From: Epiperipatus broadwayi
Taxonomy: Eukaryota > Onychophora > Udeonychophora > Euonychophora > Peripatidae
DNA length: 64,000 nucleotides
Reading direction: 5' to 3'
NCBI GenBank assembly: GCA_028023455.1
Contig: JAQFVV010000017.1
Coordinates: 6,476,098-6,540,097, forward strand
Part shown: piece after piece, positions 34,041 to 46,403 of the stretch
Layout of the letters: each line of letters starts with the position of its first letter
Position numbering within the stretch: the stretch's first letter is position 1
The notes under the pieces: model-generated
Seen by the model: only the letters and a program-made list of their open reading frames with translations
Database searches by the model: none
What the model was told of the DNA's origin: nothing
Program-made: the position numbers and the translations under genes

Positions 34041-37000
34041 TCTACCATTACAACAATGATATTCCATTGTTATTATCATAATAAAGCAATAACAATAAAT
34101 AAATACAATTTATTTAACTAGTAATATGCTTCACCTTTTTGGAAAGTAATTATAATTATAGTAATGCTTATTAATTATAATTTAAATTAAAATTAGCACG
34201 TATTCAAAATTTAACATATAATATATCGAAAAAAACTAGGCATATCGTTTATATACCAGCAAAATATTTCTGTTTATCTTTCAGGTATATTTTAATATTT
34301 CAATGTAAATTTAAATAAAGAAAATTATAGTTACTGAAATAACCTTATTCGTCATTTTATAAAACTATTTACTTTTAAAATATATTAAATAACCCTACAA
34401 CTTTACTCTTCTATAAGTTCATCCTTCTTATAAAAAATTCAAATTATATTAAAGAATCATATTGCTTGATATGCTATATTTATTCTTATAATCTATTACC
34501 ATAATAGCATTCAGATATTATATTTCATCATTCTTTTTCACAAACAAAATATGCATTAAATATTTGGGTTTAATGATCTCTATTATTCATATATCTCTAG
34601 GAATATCAAATCATTTCTTTTAATCTTTCTCTATAAACAATAAATAATGAAACATCATTTGTGATGAAATGATTCTCCTCTTGCAATCACAATTATTGAC
34701 AACTTTCAACAGTCTTGCCATTATTCTAACCAACGTTTAAACTACCATTTACGATGCAATATCTAGTGGTGATTACTAGTGATTATAGTGAGGGATATGA
34801 ATACAATAATAACTCAAACGAACATGAAATACCATGATTACAGTGCTTAAGGTCACATACTTATTATGTATCCTAAATTTTGGTCATGGCTTCTGCCTGA
34901 GTTCTTAATGAACTATGGCAAGAAGCAACTGTCCATGTACTAAATATACAGACCTTTGTTATCTGTATTTAAATTTTTAATTCATAACAATATGATCCAC
35001 ATATAATATTTCTTTTTAATATCCCTAGCACCCAGGATTTCATTTTACAACTACTTTTCCTAACCACTCCATCGCAAAGAAATTCTAACTACATTATATA
35101 AAATAATCTTTACACTACATTTCCAAAGTAAATATCTAATATTAAAGTCAACATGGTTCAAAACATTATATATACTAATGATTTCAATAAAATATCCATT
35201 ATTATAACACATTCATTCACTTATAATAATAGATAATTCAGAGATCAACATTTCCTTTTTTATTGTATCTAAACTGATATTGTCTAGAATGATATTTTAA
35301 AAACTCATAATCATATTGAACCAATATGCATACTTAAGTAAATTATTTAAATGCCTTTAGATAACCGACAAGGTATTTTCTATCTTTACATTACATTCAT
35401 AAAACATTTAATATATTCATAATCATATAAATATGATTCATCTGGCTTTAATATTCGAGCAATATGATAAATGAAACAAAATATAAATTAAATATTAAAA
35501 TGAAAATAATTTACCTTTAATTCCAACAATTATTGGAATTAAATACAGCGACCCTCTTCTCTTTTAGTTGTCCAAATATAGGCATTTTATTTTTACCTTT
35601 CAGAAAAATACATTTTCTGATATCTTATATTTTTCTTTATTTTTAAAATAAATTATTTCAATACTAAAACTAAGCATATTTGTAATAATAAAGATATTAA
35701 CTAAATATTAATATTAATAATAAAAAAAATAATACTAAAAAATAGAAATGTAATGAATTCAAAACTACACAAAGTTCTTTGCTTTCATTCCTCCAGCACC
35801 GAGCTTACTCCATTGCTAGCTATTGACCCCCTCCTGCCACACTGAACAACACTCCATAATGTACAAAATTCAATCTTTAAAAATCTAAATACTGCCTATC
35901 TATACTGGATAAATAGTCTATCCAAGTTCATTTTCTTAGCATTTCCTGGTGAACATGTATTTCAGATAAAAAACATTCATCAATATAATTTTCATATTAG
36001 GCAATAATTTTTCACGTATTTTTTTTATCAGGCTAGTTCTGACAATAGAAAAATATAGTGATATTAATATTCATTCATCAGAAAGCATTTCTAAAATATT
36101 TTGAAGAATAAGATTATTTATCGGTAAATTTTTTTTCAGTAGATAACTTTCATTTACATTTTTCTCTAACGTATACGCTCATATTTAAGTGGTAATAATT
36201 TATCACAGGATGTTTCTTTAAAAAAATCAAGATTTTTACCTTTCCAAACATGCACATATTAATTAAATACTTTCTTGCACTTTTGTGCAGTCTCTTCATT
36301 CAGGTAATATTTCATATAAGAAAATGATAATCTTAATATCAAAATTCATCTCTCTTTTAATAATGAAAATTTTTTAAAATGTATAGTTCAAATGTCATTT
36401 TTTTTAAATCTTGATACAATTTTAAAAATATATAATGTTCATTCAGGCCGTTCTCTTTTAAAAAAAATTATTAATAAAACATTTTTACAAATGCATTGCA
36501 AGTAATATAAAATATATTCACATTTTTAAAATTCCTTTATATGTATTTAATTCAATTGCATATCACTTGTTCTTTCCTTTCTTTTTTTTTAAAACATGTA
36601 TTAATTTTTAAATAGCTTTCACCAATATTTCTCTATAGTTTATATGTATAAGATTTTATCAAAATTGTTAAATGTAAATGATCTTTCATTTCCCATATAC
36701 TAAAAATATTTAATATAAAGTTCTTTGAATTTTTAAGTTTTTTTTTTTTTTTTGGTTATATGGTTTAAATTCTCATGGCTTCTGCTAGGCACTAGGCCAA
36801 TGCTTCGATGACCATAAAATTATTGTGGTTTCGTTAAGCTTCGATGTGAAAATATTACTGACAGGGAATGAATTTGTTTACCCAAACATTGAATACATTA
36901 AAATAACTATTTAAAATTGTAATTTCAACTTTAATAAAAAAATTTTTTTTATAAAAAATTAGAACTTTTAAAGATACAACCAGATTAGACAAACAAAACA

Positions 37001-38439
37001 AGGCAAGGTTAGACAAGACTAGACTAGAACTGTCTAGACTGATTGAACACCTATATTTATACCTAGCCTATCCAGTGATTTCATCATTGATCTAAGTTCT
37101 TAAATACGAATTTATATATAAATTAAATTATTTTATCTGCAAAATAATTTTCTAAATAATATGATTCATCTTTTAAATTTTATTATATAAAATTTAATAA
37201 TCTGAATATTAATTTTAAAATATAAAATATCATTTATGCAGCATAAGAAAAATTGCTACTTTTAAGATAAAATTTACAATATTATTTTGCAACATTTAAT
37301 TTGTCTAATTTTTATTAACAAGTAAGTACAAATTAATATTTTTGCCTAAAAACATGAAAGCTCAAAGACAAATATATACACTCTAAGAACATGTGATACT
37401 TTTAGAATATTGTAATTACTAATTATTTAAAATAATAACTTAAATGAATAAAATTATTTAAAACATATTAATATAATATTTAATACTGTAATTAAACTTA
37501 TTTTCACATTATATCCTTTAAATATAATAAATATTAATTAATTTTATCTTTCAAATAACTTTTATCATTTAAATTATATTAAAACAACTTTAAAATACTC
37601 TAAATCTCTTTATAAACTTTTTATCTAACAAGTTTAAACTTATTTTACTCACAAAATTAATATAAACTAAGACTAATATAAACTTAAAATTTTTTTAAAA
37701 TACCTATTTTTAAGTTCTACTTAAATTGATTGTGCCAAATAGCATGGACACAATACTGACAATAAAATTACAAAAATTATACATACAAAAATATTTTTCT
37801 ATCTCTAGATAAATAAAAATATTTTTATATTCTTACATTCTTCTTGTGGTAATTATAATTGATGAAATACCGCACATACAATGCCTAAGTGAATTGAAAT
37901 TGTAAAATTCATACATCTGTACTTGCTTCTAAAAAATAACAGCAGAATTTTCTTATGACATTTTGTAATAATAACTCGAGTTTATAATATGATTTATACA
38001 GAAATTTTATTTTTATTTTTCATTTAATATTTTTTTGAAACACACTTTACAATTTTATATATAATTCCTTTTTTATATCATATCTCTTATATTATAATTA
38101 CCTGTTTTATAACAAAAAAAAATATCAGTGCATTTTTTGACTCGTATTTTACTCAGGAATACAGCAGTCTGGTTACAGAGCGAAATGTGTTTTGTCACAG
38201 CTGGTAGTTAGTGAGCTTTTTGGATGCAAAGAGATTTGAATGAATTAAGATTCAATTTTGTGTTACATGTATTAAATTCAATAGTTAATGATTTATTTAT
38301 TAGATATTATCTAATAATACTTGGTATGTATTTCAGAATACAAAACTTCATTATCATCCTGTAAGTACAATTATCATATAATGTATTGTCAAAATTGATG
38401 TGATAGGATAATGTGATGCACTGTGACTTCTCCTTATAT
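34041..38439. other. AT-rich stretch, nothing recognised
   Basis: More than four kilobases with no gene or repeat related to others in the window. Slightly GC-richer islands at 34850-34960, 35765-35870 and 36770-36850 have no open frame I can place. Confidence 0.5.
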
Positions 38440-39782
38440 GGAATCAGGAATCTCTTAGGAACTATATCCAAAGAAACCTGTTAGCCACTTTGATTTTCCA
38501 TTCTCCACCCAAGTTTTCCCATATTCTTCTCTATCCTACTCCATCCTATTTCAACAACATAAGCTTTGTCAAGTCCATGGCCTTTATATCTAAAACTCCT
38601 TATCTTTTCCCAAACCCAGCATAAAAACCAATAAGCCACTTTCTGTATAATCACTTCATACATATTTATTCTTCCACAACTTCATTATTTGTACTCTTTA
38701 CTTACACAACTTGCAGACTAAATCATCCATATTTTTCCATTTATGTGTATATTCCCTTGTTGCTAAAGATCTCGTTCGAGCCTTAAACAGTAAACTACTT
38801 TCCTTGCTATTATAATAAATTATACCCATTATTCTGTTTCTTCTATAAATATTTAAACTCTTTATTTTCCATACTAGCTCTCCATCTTTCCAATTCCCCA
38901 TACTTTATTAAAGCATCTATTCTTCTATCCCATTCCTTAACACTATAACACTCAACAATTCTCCTTTCACAATCATCATCTAAATCTTCTGCATATTGCA
39001 TTACCTTTCACAACCATCTTGTTGCCTGCCCTTTATTTATAACCTAATTAAATACTATTTTGGCTATTCTTTTATTATCCATAAACTGCAATCTACTGAA
39101 CATTTTCATTTTGCTTTTTGCATCTGTCATATAAAAACTTTACCATCCCATTTCTCCTCGAATTGCCTCCTTTGCCATCCACACTTCTGCATCTAATGCA
39201 TGTCTTTCTATTTCTCTTTGTACTTTTTCTAAGTAATCTAATACCCCTTTACTAACACATACCACATCATTACCATATGCTAAACCTACTACTGTCACTC
39301 CTTTCCATACAATTCTAGCTACATCATATTTATTATATGAGAACACTACTAATTTCTTTATCAATCTCTTTGTTTTCTTTACTTCATTTATCATTTTTTT
39401 CTTCCATTTGTCCAAGCAATTTTTCTGATTATTTAAGACTATTCTCAAATAGTTATATCTATTCACCACACTTAACTTTATAGCCCCAATAAAAAAATTT
39501 TGGCTTCTCTTCCCCAATATTAATCATCATCATTACTTTTGATTTTTCTTCAGTAAATTTAATCCCCATCTCTTTACCCACCTTTGTGCATGCCCTCAGC
39601 ATAACTTCCATATCTTCACTTCTTTCTGCACACAAAATAAACATCATCTGCAAATAAAAGACCTGACAATGTATATACTCCCTTGCCACCCATTAATGGT
39701 ATCTCTACTCCTCTTCCTACTTTCTATTGCTCTCTCCATTTTCCACAAATACAATAAAAACAAAATAGGTGATAGAGGACAG
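38440..39782 (-). pseudogene. Decayed, 5'-truncated LINE reverse transcriptase
   Basis: Reading the minus strand from 39781: CPLSPILFLLYLWKMERAIE (RT motif B region, 39722-39781), then LLFADDVYFVC around 39650 (motif C, FADD box), then EDMEVMLRACTKVGKEMGIK and EKSKVMM (39540-39630), and the fragments at 39140-39517. Farther on, FKARTRSLATREYTHKWK and a CKLC pair near 38700-38800 resemble the C-terminal zinc-knuckle region of non-LTR retrotransposons. The parts lie in different frames with several stops. The upstream end breaks abruptly at motif B, where a family D fragment begins. Clade cannot be assigned by eye. Confidence 0.75.
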
Positions 39783-39875
39783 CTATCATGACATCTGATT
39801 GGCTGTCAACATAAGTATTATAACGAATGCAAAGAGATTTGGCAGTATCTCAATTTATTTTTTCAATTTGTAATT
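39777..39875 (+). repeat. Family D fragment
   Basis: The segment ggacagctatc, catctgattggctgtc, agtattataa and gagatttggcagtatct matches 3373-3455 with a few differences. It carries the CCAAT box but not the upstream hairpins. It is fused directly to the LINE remnant, sharing the bases ggaca at the junction. Confidence 0.75.
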
Positions 39876-40220
39876 ATAGTAATTTGAGTTAAAACATAAT
39901 TTTAAAATTATTGTTTGTAAATGATTTTGTATAGCATTACCATAATGGGAAAGTTAATCAATAGAAAAAAGTATGCTTAAAAACTGTAGACATTTTTATA
40001 TACTATTGGAATTGCACACATCATACTGTATAAGCATTTCTGTGTAAAATTGCACTTGAAGTATAAATGATCAGATGAAAAATTTGATACTATGAGATTT
40101 GTTTTTAGAAAATTCTGTACTGTTTAGAAAAGTTGATCGCAAAAGGAAAGAGGGCTGGTCCACAATAAATTGTTGAAACGTGATAGGTAAATCATTCTGA
40201 GAAGTCACTATTGTATTAAA

Positions 40221-40512
40221 TTATTGCACTTATTATTTAAGTAATACTTTGAGTGCAATTTGAAAATTATAATTGCCGTTTGTAATGTTATAATTGACTA
40301 TTTATTAGTCTGCATTCAGAACAGGTTATATTTACCTGTTTAAGGAGGGTTATTTAAACTTCTTTGTATCAATAATTTTAATCTATGTGGTTAAGCTGCA
40401 ATCTTTAGTGTCTATATAAGTATAATAGACCATTGATAAGAGTGGGATTTCCTCTTTATTGTTAAAAGGAGGTTGCCTTGACAACAGTATTAAATTGTTG
40501 ATTATTATTCCT
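40221..40512 (+). repeat. Family C repeat, left copy
   Basis: Matches 41679-41950 in the same orientation: cttattatttaagtaa, tgcaatttgaaaattataat, cattcagaacaggtta, and the end block ttgccttgacaacag. Two family C copies flank the family A element. No coding frame. Confidence 0.75.
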
Positions 40513-40825
40513 TAGTTTAATTTAGTTTTATATATTAATAATCACTGATTTCACGTCAAACATTGTAACAAGATAAACAAACTGCTTGAACCCTAATCTA
40601 TTTTTTAAATAAAATTTATTTAGAATAATGATTAATTACAAATCCATTTATCTGTAGGCATTATTACACTTATTATTTAAATATTTGAAATACTGGCATT
40701 CTTCACATACCTGGAACCTAATTGTAAATATAGGGGATTTGAACTCAACTTTCAAGTACCTGTTAACTATCCACACTATCTCACACCACTGATCACATGA
40801 CCACATACATGTAGAAAAGATAAAC

Positions 40826-40880
40826 AATCACCAATATACGTATTTTGTGCTAAACTAGCACTCATCAGTTGATCCAGATT
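40826..40880 (-). ncRNA. Hammerhead, family A, GAAA mutated
   Basis: Minus strand: CTGATGA (40862-40868), stem II GTGCT/AGCAC with loop AGTTT (40847-40861), then AAAA instead of GAAA (40843-40846). Stem III and the TTGGT/ATCAA stem I are kept. Probably inactive because of G12 to A. Confidence 0.7.
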
Positions 40881-41294
40881 ATCATCTCCCACACATATAT
40901 ATAATCAGTATTCAGTTATATTAAGATAGCAAATCTTCATACTTTAATGGACAGGCTTCAATCTATTCCAACTCTTCAGCCATCCATACAACTGAAAATC
41001 TGATGATGAAAAGCCCAAATCCTATGCTGATGCCAATATTATTGCCATGCCCATGTTGATCTCAAGTCATTCTAACCTCTCGTATATAGGACCTTATCCA
41101 TTTAAATACATAGAAGAGGGATAGGTAGGATGCAGGCTTAATGTGTAAATATTTGAAATACAGGCACTCTTCACATACCTGGAGCCTAATTGCAAATATA
41201 GGGGATTTGAACTCAGCTTTCAAATACCCATCAACTATCCACACTATCTCATACCACCGATACACATGACCACACACATGTAGAAAGGATAAAT

Positions 41295-41350
41295 AATCAC
41301 CAATATATGTATTTCGTGCTAAACCAGCAGTCATCAGTGACTTGAGGTCA
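41295..41350 (-). ncRNA. Hammerhead, family A, core intact, stem I altered
   Basis: Minus strand: CTGATGA (41331-41337), stem II TGCT/AGCA (within 41316-41330), GAAA (41312-41315), ATA-TAT stem III and TTGGT. Upstream of the core the usual ggacCAA strand is replaced by cctcaagtca because the repeat unit switches here, so stem I cannot form as in the other copies. Confidence 0.65.
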
Positions 41351-41531
41351 ACATGGGCATGGCAATAATATTGCCATCAGCATAGTATTTGGGCTTTTCA
41401 TCATCAGATTTTCAGTTGTATGGATGGCTGAAGAGTTGGAGGTTGGAGTAGATTGAAGCTTGTCCATTAAAGTATGATTTGCTATCGTAATACAACTGAA
41501 CATTGATTATATATATGTGTGAGAGATGATA

Positions 41532-41585
41532 ATCTGGACTAACTGACGAGCGCTGGTTTAGCACGAAATATGTATATTGGTGATC
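41532..41585 (+). ncRNA. Hammerhead ribozyme (type I), family A, intact core
   Basis: CTGACGA is at 41543-41549. Stem II GCGCT/AGCAC has loop GGTTT (41550-41564) and one C-A mismatch. GAAA is at 41565-41568. Stem III ATA/TAT has a 2-base loop (41568-41575), and the predicted cut follows A41576 (sequence UAUA). Stem I TTGGT (41577-41581) pairs with ACTAA (41538-41542) with one G-U. All invariant core bases are present. The minimal stem III suggests dimeric action. Confidence 0.8.
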
Positions 41586-41697
41586 ATTTCGCTTTTCTAC
41601 ATGTGTGTGGTCATGTGTATCGGTGGTATGAGATGTGTGGATAGATGATGGGTACTTGAAAGCTGAGTTCGAATCCCTATTTTTACTTATTATTTAA

Positions 41698-41975
41698 GTA
41701 ACATTTTGGGTGCAATTTGAAAATTATAATTGCAGTTTGTAATGTTAGAATTGACTATTTATTATTCTGCATTCAGAACAGGTTACATTTACCTGTTTAA
41801 GGAGGATTATTTAAACTTCTTTATATCTATAATTTCTATCTTTGTGGTCAAGTTGCTATGTTTAGTGTCTATGTAAATATTTCACTTTTATTGTTAAAAG
41901 TTGCCTTGACAACAGTTGAGATTGTTGATTGTTATTGATATTGGAATTATCTAAGTGTTGACTGGTTTTAATGAT
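41698..41975 (+). repeat. Family C repeat, right copy
   Basis: Continues the family C sequence interrupted by the family A insertion: the duplication acttattatttaa is followed by gtaacattttgggtgcaat. The 3' end has the gatattggaattatc and gactggttttaatgatg blocks shared with the reversed copies at 4862 and 10950. Confidence 0.75.
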
Positions 41976-42484
41976 GACTAAATACAGAAGTATATAAAAG
42001 CAAAACAGATTAAAATGTATTTTATAACGATTTGAGGACAGAATTATTTAGATTTATTAAATTTTTTATTATATTAATAGTTATTGCAATTTTTAGATTT
42101 TTTATTTATTTAAGATTTCTATTTATACCCTATTTATTTATTATATTTGCATAAATGCACATTTAAATATACTTATATAACTGCTGATTAAATAGCATTC
42201 TAATATGCTGCTGTAAGCAAAACATTTAAAAATAACCAATAGTTTTTACCTTGAAATAATAAAAGGACTTAGAAGGTTATTTTCTATTAAATCAAATCAT
42301 TTAACTTAAAATGAAAAATATCTTCATATTCATAGGGCTGATTAAAGTTTATGATGACTCTTTAAAATTCAGGTGCATTGAAAGAATGTAAAGTAATGCC
42401 AAATTATCATCACCAATAGTAATCAAGTATTATTGTTTGCCTAGTTTCTTTATTTGCCTTCAGAGAATTTAATAAATGTATTAA

Positions 42485-42655
42485 ATAACCTTCACATGAC
42501 CACACATTATTTTTCAAATCATATGAGTAAAGATACATTAAAAGACAAATGACTCTCAAGATGCATTTTTTGTGAACTAACACTCATCAGTTGGCCCAGG
42601 CCACCATATCTCATAGCATATCTTTATTATATATATACACACACAGGTATTTATC
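42485..42655 (-). repeat. Family A fragment with decayed hammerhead
   Basis: Minus strand: a core CTGATGA (complement of 42584-42590) with the stem II start GTGTTAGTTCACA, then AAAAA instead of GAAA. Flanking gccaa and ccacacatt blocks resemble family A. The rest is diverged. It ends where the MITE at 42661 begins. Confidence 0.55.
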
Positions 42656-42660
42656 AATAG

Positions 42661-42960
42661 TAAATTGTTACATTTTGAATTACAAGTGTCAAACTTAACT
42701 TTGACATCAACCACTCCAGATAAATACAGTTATGATTATCATGAATCATTTAGTAAACTAGAGATTGTCTCTAATCCAGATATAAACTTTACATCTCAGT
42801 TAAGATTAATATATCTGGTTTTTAAAAAATTAAACATACATGGAGTTATTCTCATTTTTCTGTCCCATGTGTGATATCTTTATAAAGATATTAAACAACC
42901 TCTAGTTTAATAAATGAGTAGAAAAGTTTGACACTTGTAATTCAAAATGTAGACAATTTA
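42661..42960. mobile_element. MITE with 37-bp inverted ends and TA boundaries
   Basis: Left end taaattgttacattttgaat continues with tacaagtgtcaaactt. The right end (42924-42960) is its reverse complement apart from one or two bases. The element starts with TA and ends with TA, as if TA were the duplicated target of a Tc1/mariner-type transposase. The apparent frame 42665-42874 begins inside the inverted end and is not taken as a gene. Confidence 0.7.
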
Positions 42961-43860
42961 ATATGCACAAATATATTTTCACTTGTATATAAGTTACACA
43001 TGCATATATGTGATAATTGTGTATACTAATACTGAATTTATTTTTCTGTATTTCAGAATATTTTAATTTCAGAATATTTTTATAATAATTGTAAATTCAA
43101 TTAATACAATCTGCTGCTCCTTTACATATTTTTACTTAAATTTTCCATTTGTATTTATCAGTCTGCTTAATATTCCTTTTTTAAAAAAAAAAAAGACTTC
43201 TTATTGTTAGCTAGTAGATATAGTCAGAATTTTGTATTGCAGAAATAAAAATAACCATCATATAAAGGAGTTAGGAGCAAAATTACAGCGAATTAACAAG
43301 AGGCGCTTGTAGAAATGAATTATGAGAAAAATTATTGCATCTAAATACTATAAATGTCAAGAATATTTGCATGATATATATATAGTTAATGTAAGTTTAT
43401 TTCTTTTTTATACATGCATATTGCTGAAGCTACTTCATACTATCAATTATGTTTTTGCTTATTTATGCTTAGCATAATCATTATTATTATTATTTGTGTT
43501 TAATAGTCGTATTATGACTTTCAAAATGATTATATTTTGATTAAGAAATAAATGATGCACAAACTCTTATCTTCTTTGTAGTTCAAAATTTAGGGACTTA
43601 GAATCTACTTTACAAAAAAACAAAAAAATTCAAATGCAAATATGATACATATAAAAGTGTCTCCATAGATATTTCAAATTATTAGTATTTTTGAATAAAG
43701 ATTAAAATATACTAACATATTACTTTAAAAATATCTGGGTCATTTTAGGGGAATATTGTATAAAGATTTGATGAATTTTTATAATGAGTTAAAGTATAAT
43801 AATGATGTATGCCATTGTAGTTATTTTTCAGATAGCCATTTTGTAGATGAAGTTTTTTAT
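42961..43860. other. AT-rich stretch, nothing recognised
   Basis: No gene or repeat related to others was noticed between the MITE and the next family B element. Confidence 0.5.
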
Positions 43861-44335
43861 ATAATGAGTGTGCCAATAGCTCTTAATAAGCTTTTCAGAT
43901 CATCCCTATCCTCAAGACTGATTTCTGTCTCTGGCTTTCGTCAGTGTAGCACTAGGATATTCAAGCATTAGATTTAAATTACCAGGTCAAGCCCAGCACT
44001 TTATCTAATGTTTAACTACTAAGTAGAAAAAAGTCTGACATTTTCAGGCATCCATATGTCTTCAAATCCAGCTATCTAACTCAAATAGCCGTATGGGACT
44101 GAACTAAGTTCAGATATACTATATATTAATAGCTTTAGCAATATAAAATCACCAAAGTCTTAAGAACAAGACAATAATTGCAAGGAAGTTGAGCCCCATA
44201 TCATGTGACTTAATTTAATAAGTTTGTATTACAAATGTTATATAATGACTGACTGACGAAAGCCAAAGCTATAAAACAGTCTGAGGATAGGGATTTTCTG
44301 AAAAGCTTGTTAAGAGCTATTGGCATGCTCATTAT
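43861..44335. repeat. Family B foldback element
   Basis: The 35-base ends are inverted: ataatgagtgtgccaatagc at 43861 and its complement ending at 44335 (gctattggcatgctcattat). Two ribozyme remnants face each other. On the minus strand CTGACGA is at about 43936-43942 (stem II lost); on the plus strand CTGACGA is at 44255-44261 with a short AGC/GCT stem and no GAAA. The interior arms share tcaaatccag and caaatagcc blocks with the copy at 1886. Confidence 0.7.
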
Positions 44336-46403
44336 TGAAGCAATTTACGCCATTGGTAGTGTACGTTTACGTTTTTAAAATTTTAACTCAGCTGAATTCA
44401 AACCTTAATTCTTATCAAACCAACTTTTCTACAGTTATTCTTTCTTTCCGAGGGTGAATTTTTACAGTGATGCATGTATTACCGATGGCCCTTCCCATAC
44501 AAAGTTTTCCCGTAAAAATCGAGTCATTGACCCCTTATACGAAGTTTTCCCGAACTTTGGGTCAGCAAAGGGGTAAGTGAAGCAACCGACAGCAGAACAC
44601 ACGCATATCAGGTAATGAAATTGAACCCTCCCAGCTTTAACTTAACTTTTAATTAGACCTCTACGTTTATGGACAATGTGTATTTTTTTTTTTTTGTTCG
44701 TTGCCAAGTGCCAATCTCGTTATTTAACAAGAACCGTAGGGTCTATCAAATATTTATTTGATTCAGCCGTTTAATTAGTTGCTCGCATTAATGCTCAGGA
44801 TGTGGTAGCGCCTTGCGCCGGAGAAGAAACGAAGGGGAACGAAGTTTCAAATCAATTCTTTCTATAGCTTTCTATTTTCTTTTATTCCCATTAAAGTTTA
44901 AACTAAACCTTTTACAACCCTCATATACCTTTCTATCTAATCTGTCTCGCTTTAAATTATCATTAAATTCATACCAGCACGCACGTGTATAAGATTTTGG
45001 AACATATTAAATTCTATAACGTGTATCGCACTAAATCAATAATTTAATTACAGATCTACTAATACTTATTCAAAAAACATAATCAATAAATGGCACACAT
45101 ATACATATAATAAATATTTTTAATGAATTATTATCAAGGAGAAAACAACAACAAAAAATTTAATAATACAGGTATATTACGAAATATTCTCGCAATTAGG
45201 TTGGATTAACTTTAAAAAAATTTAAAATGGCATAATAAGTATATATTTACTGGTATAATATAATCTGAATAACTTGCATATGTGTTTCCGAGTGCACTCG
45301 CAAAACGATTCCGGGGATCCTGCCTAGGCAAATATGGCGTCCATCGCTTCCACTTAACATTTCATTCCTGTAGTCCCTCTAAAGTGGCGTATTCAATCTA
45401 CTGTTCCTTCTTCTTTTGGCTTAATTCCGGAATGGCAGACGATCTACACTGGATTCAAATAGCTTCAGTTATGAAGGGCAATTGGATATGTTGACTGTGG
45501 TATATATTTACGTGGCATAGGTAAAATGGCTGGAGTCTGAACACCGACCAGGCACGATGGTGATTTTACCCCATGCGATCCATGAGGTCACATATATTTA
45601 GTTCAGTTCGCACAATTTACTTCTCCAACTTTCTACTTTTCAGCTAATGTAACAGCTTCTCCTAATAAATTTTCTTCAATAAAAATTTAGAATATCTGCA
45701 CTTCTTACACGTCAGACTAACAGAGCTCAACTGTCCGTTTTTTCAAATTAATTAAATAATCCCAGTTGCCTTTCTCCTTATCGCTGGTATTCCTTTGTTT
45801 TCAAAAATAGATTTTCTTCTTAAAATGTCAACAAAAGGAAAACCACTTAGTGATCTTGACTTTTACTTATCTCTTTTTTCTTTTTAAATTCCTGAACTTT
45901 TAATTACAAATCCTTTTGTCGACTTTAACCAAACAAAAGAGATCGAAAATAGTTCAATAACTAATAGCATTCCATGTTCATTTTTTTTAATCAAAATTAT
46001 TTCTGAAAAATCCATTTAATGAAAACAAACACACAAAAAATATACATACATTCAAGCACTTGGATTTTGCTTTCTTTATTTTTCTTTCTTTTTATTGAAC
46101 AATGAGATCCGTTTGGCCAATTAATTCAGGAAGTTTATACTCACAAAAGAAACTTTTCTTTTACCTGCTTTAAAGTCTTCTAAATTTTTACTTTCTTGTT
46201 CTCAATAATAACATTTACCTACATATACGTATACCACTCATAATATATGCCTACACCCCTCGTTCTAGCAAATACACGTGCGCTTGATCTGTGCGACTTT
46301 TACAAATAATTATATAATACTAATAATATATAAATAAAGAAAAAAATTATCTACAAACTACATTTTCGTTCATTTTTTGTAACAAGGTTTGAACCCAGTC
46401 CAT
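44336..46403. other. 2.07-kb unrecognised insertion, GC-richer
   Basis: This block sits exactly between the end of one family B unit (ctcattat, 44335) and the expected continuation of that unit (ataacacttgtaatcc, 46404), so it looks inserted. It is visibly richer in G+C than its surroundings. A 15-base motif, tacRaagttttcccg, occurs twice 40 bases apart (44498 and 44538). Open frames are short (45282-45494) and show no domain. It starts tgaagc and contains ttgtaaca near its right end, so a solo LTR or decayed transposon is possible; no clear terminal repeat was found. It ends with a tRNA B-box-like stretch on the minus strand (gggttcaaacc, near 46386-46396). Confidence 0.5.

Larger units (their letters stand above)
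40681..41684. mobile_element. Family A element, full foldback form with three hammerheads
   Basis: A 13-bp direct repeat acttattatttaa flanks it (40668-40680, 41685-41697). Inside, two units run on the minus strand (ribozymes at 40826-40880 and 41295-41350, cores 469 bp apart) and one on the plus strand (41532-41585). The segment from about 40975 to 41070 is repeated inverted at 41335-41430, forming the palindrome. Each unit ends in a B-box-like gagttcgaatccc, suggesting pol III-type heritage, though no convincing A-box was found. Tandem hammerheads could release a 469-nt RNA from the minus strand. No protein is encoded, so movement would depend on another element. Confidence 0.8.

Noticed and set aside
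42665-42874. 69-residue plus-strand frame
   Set aside because: Its start lies inside the inverted end of a MITE and no domain is visible.
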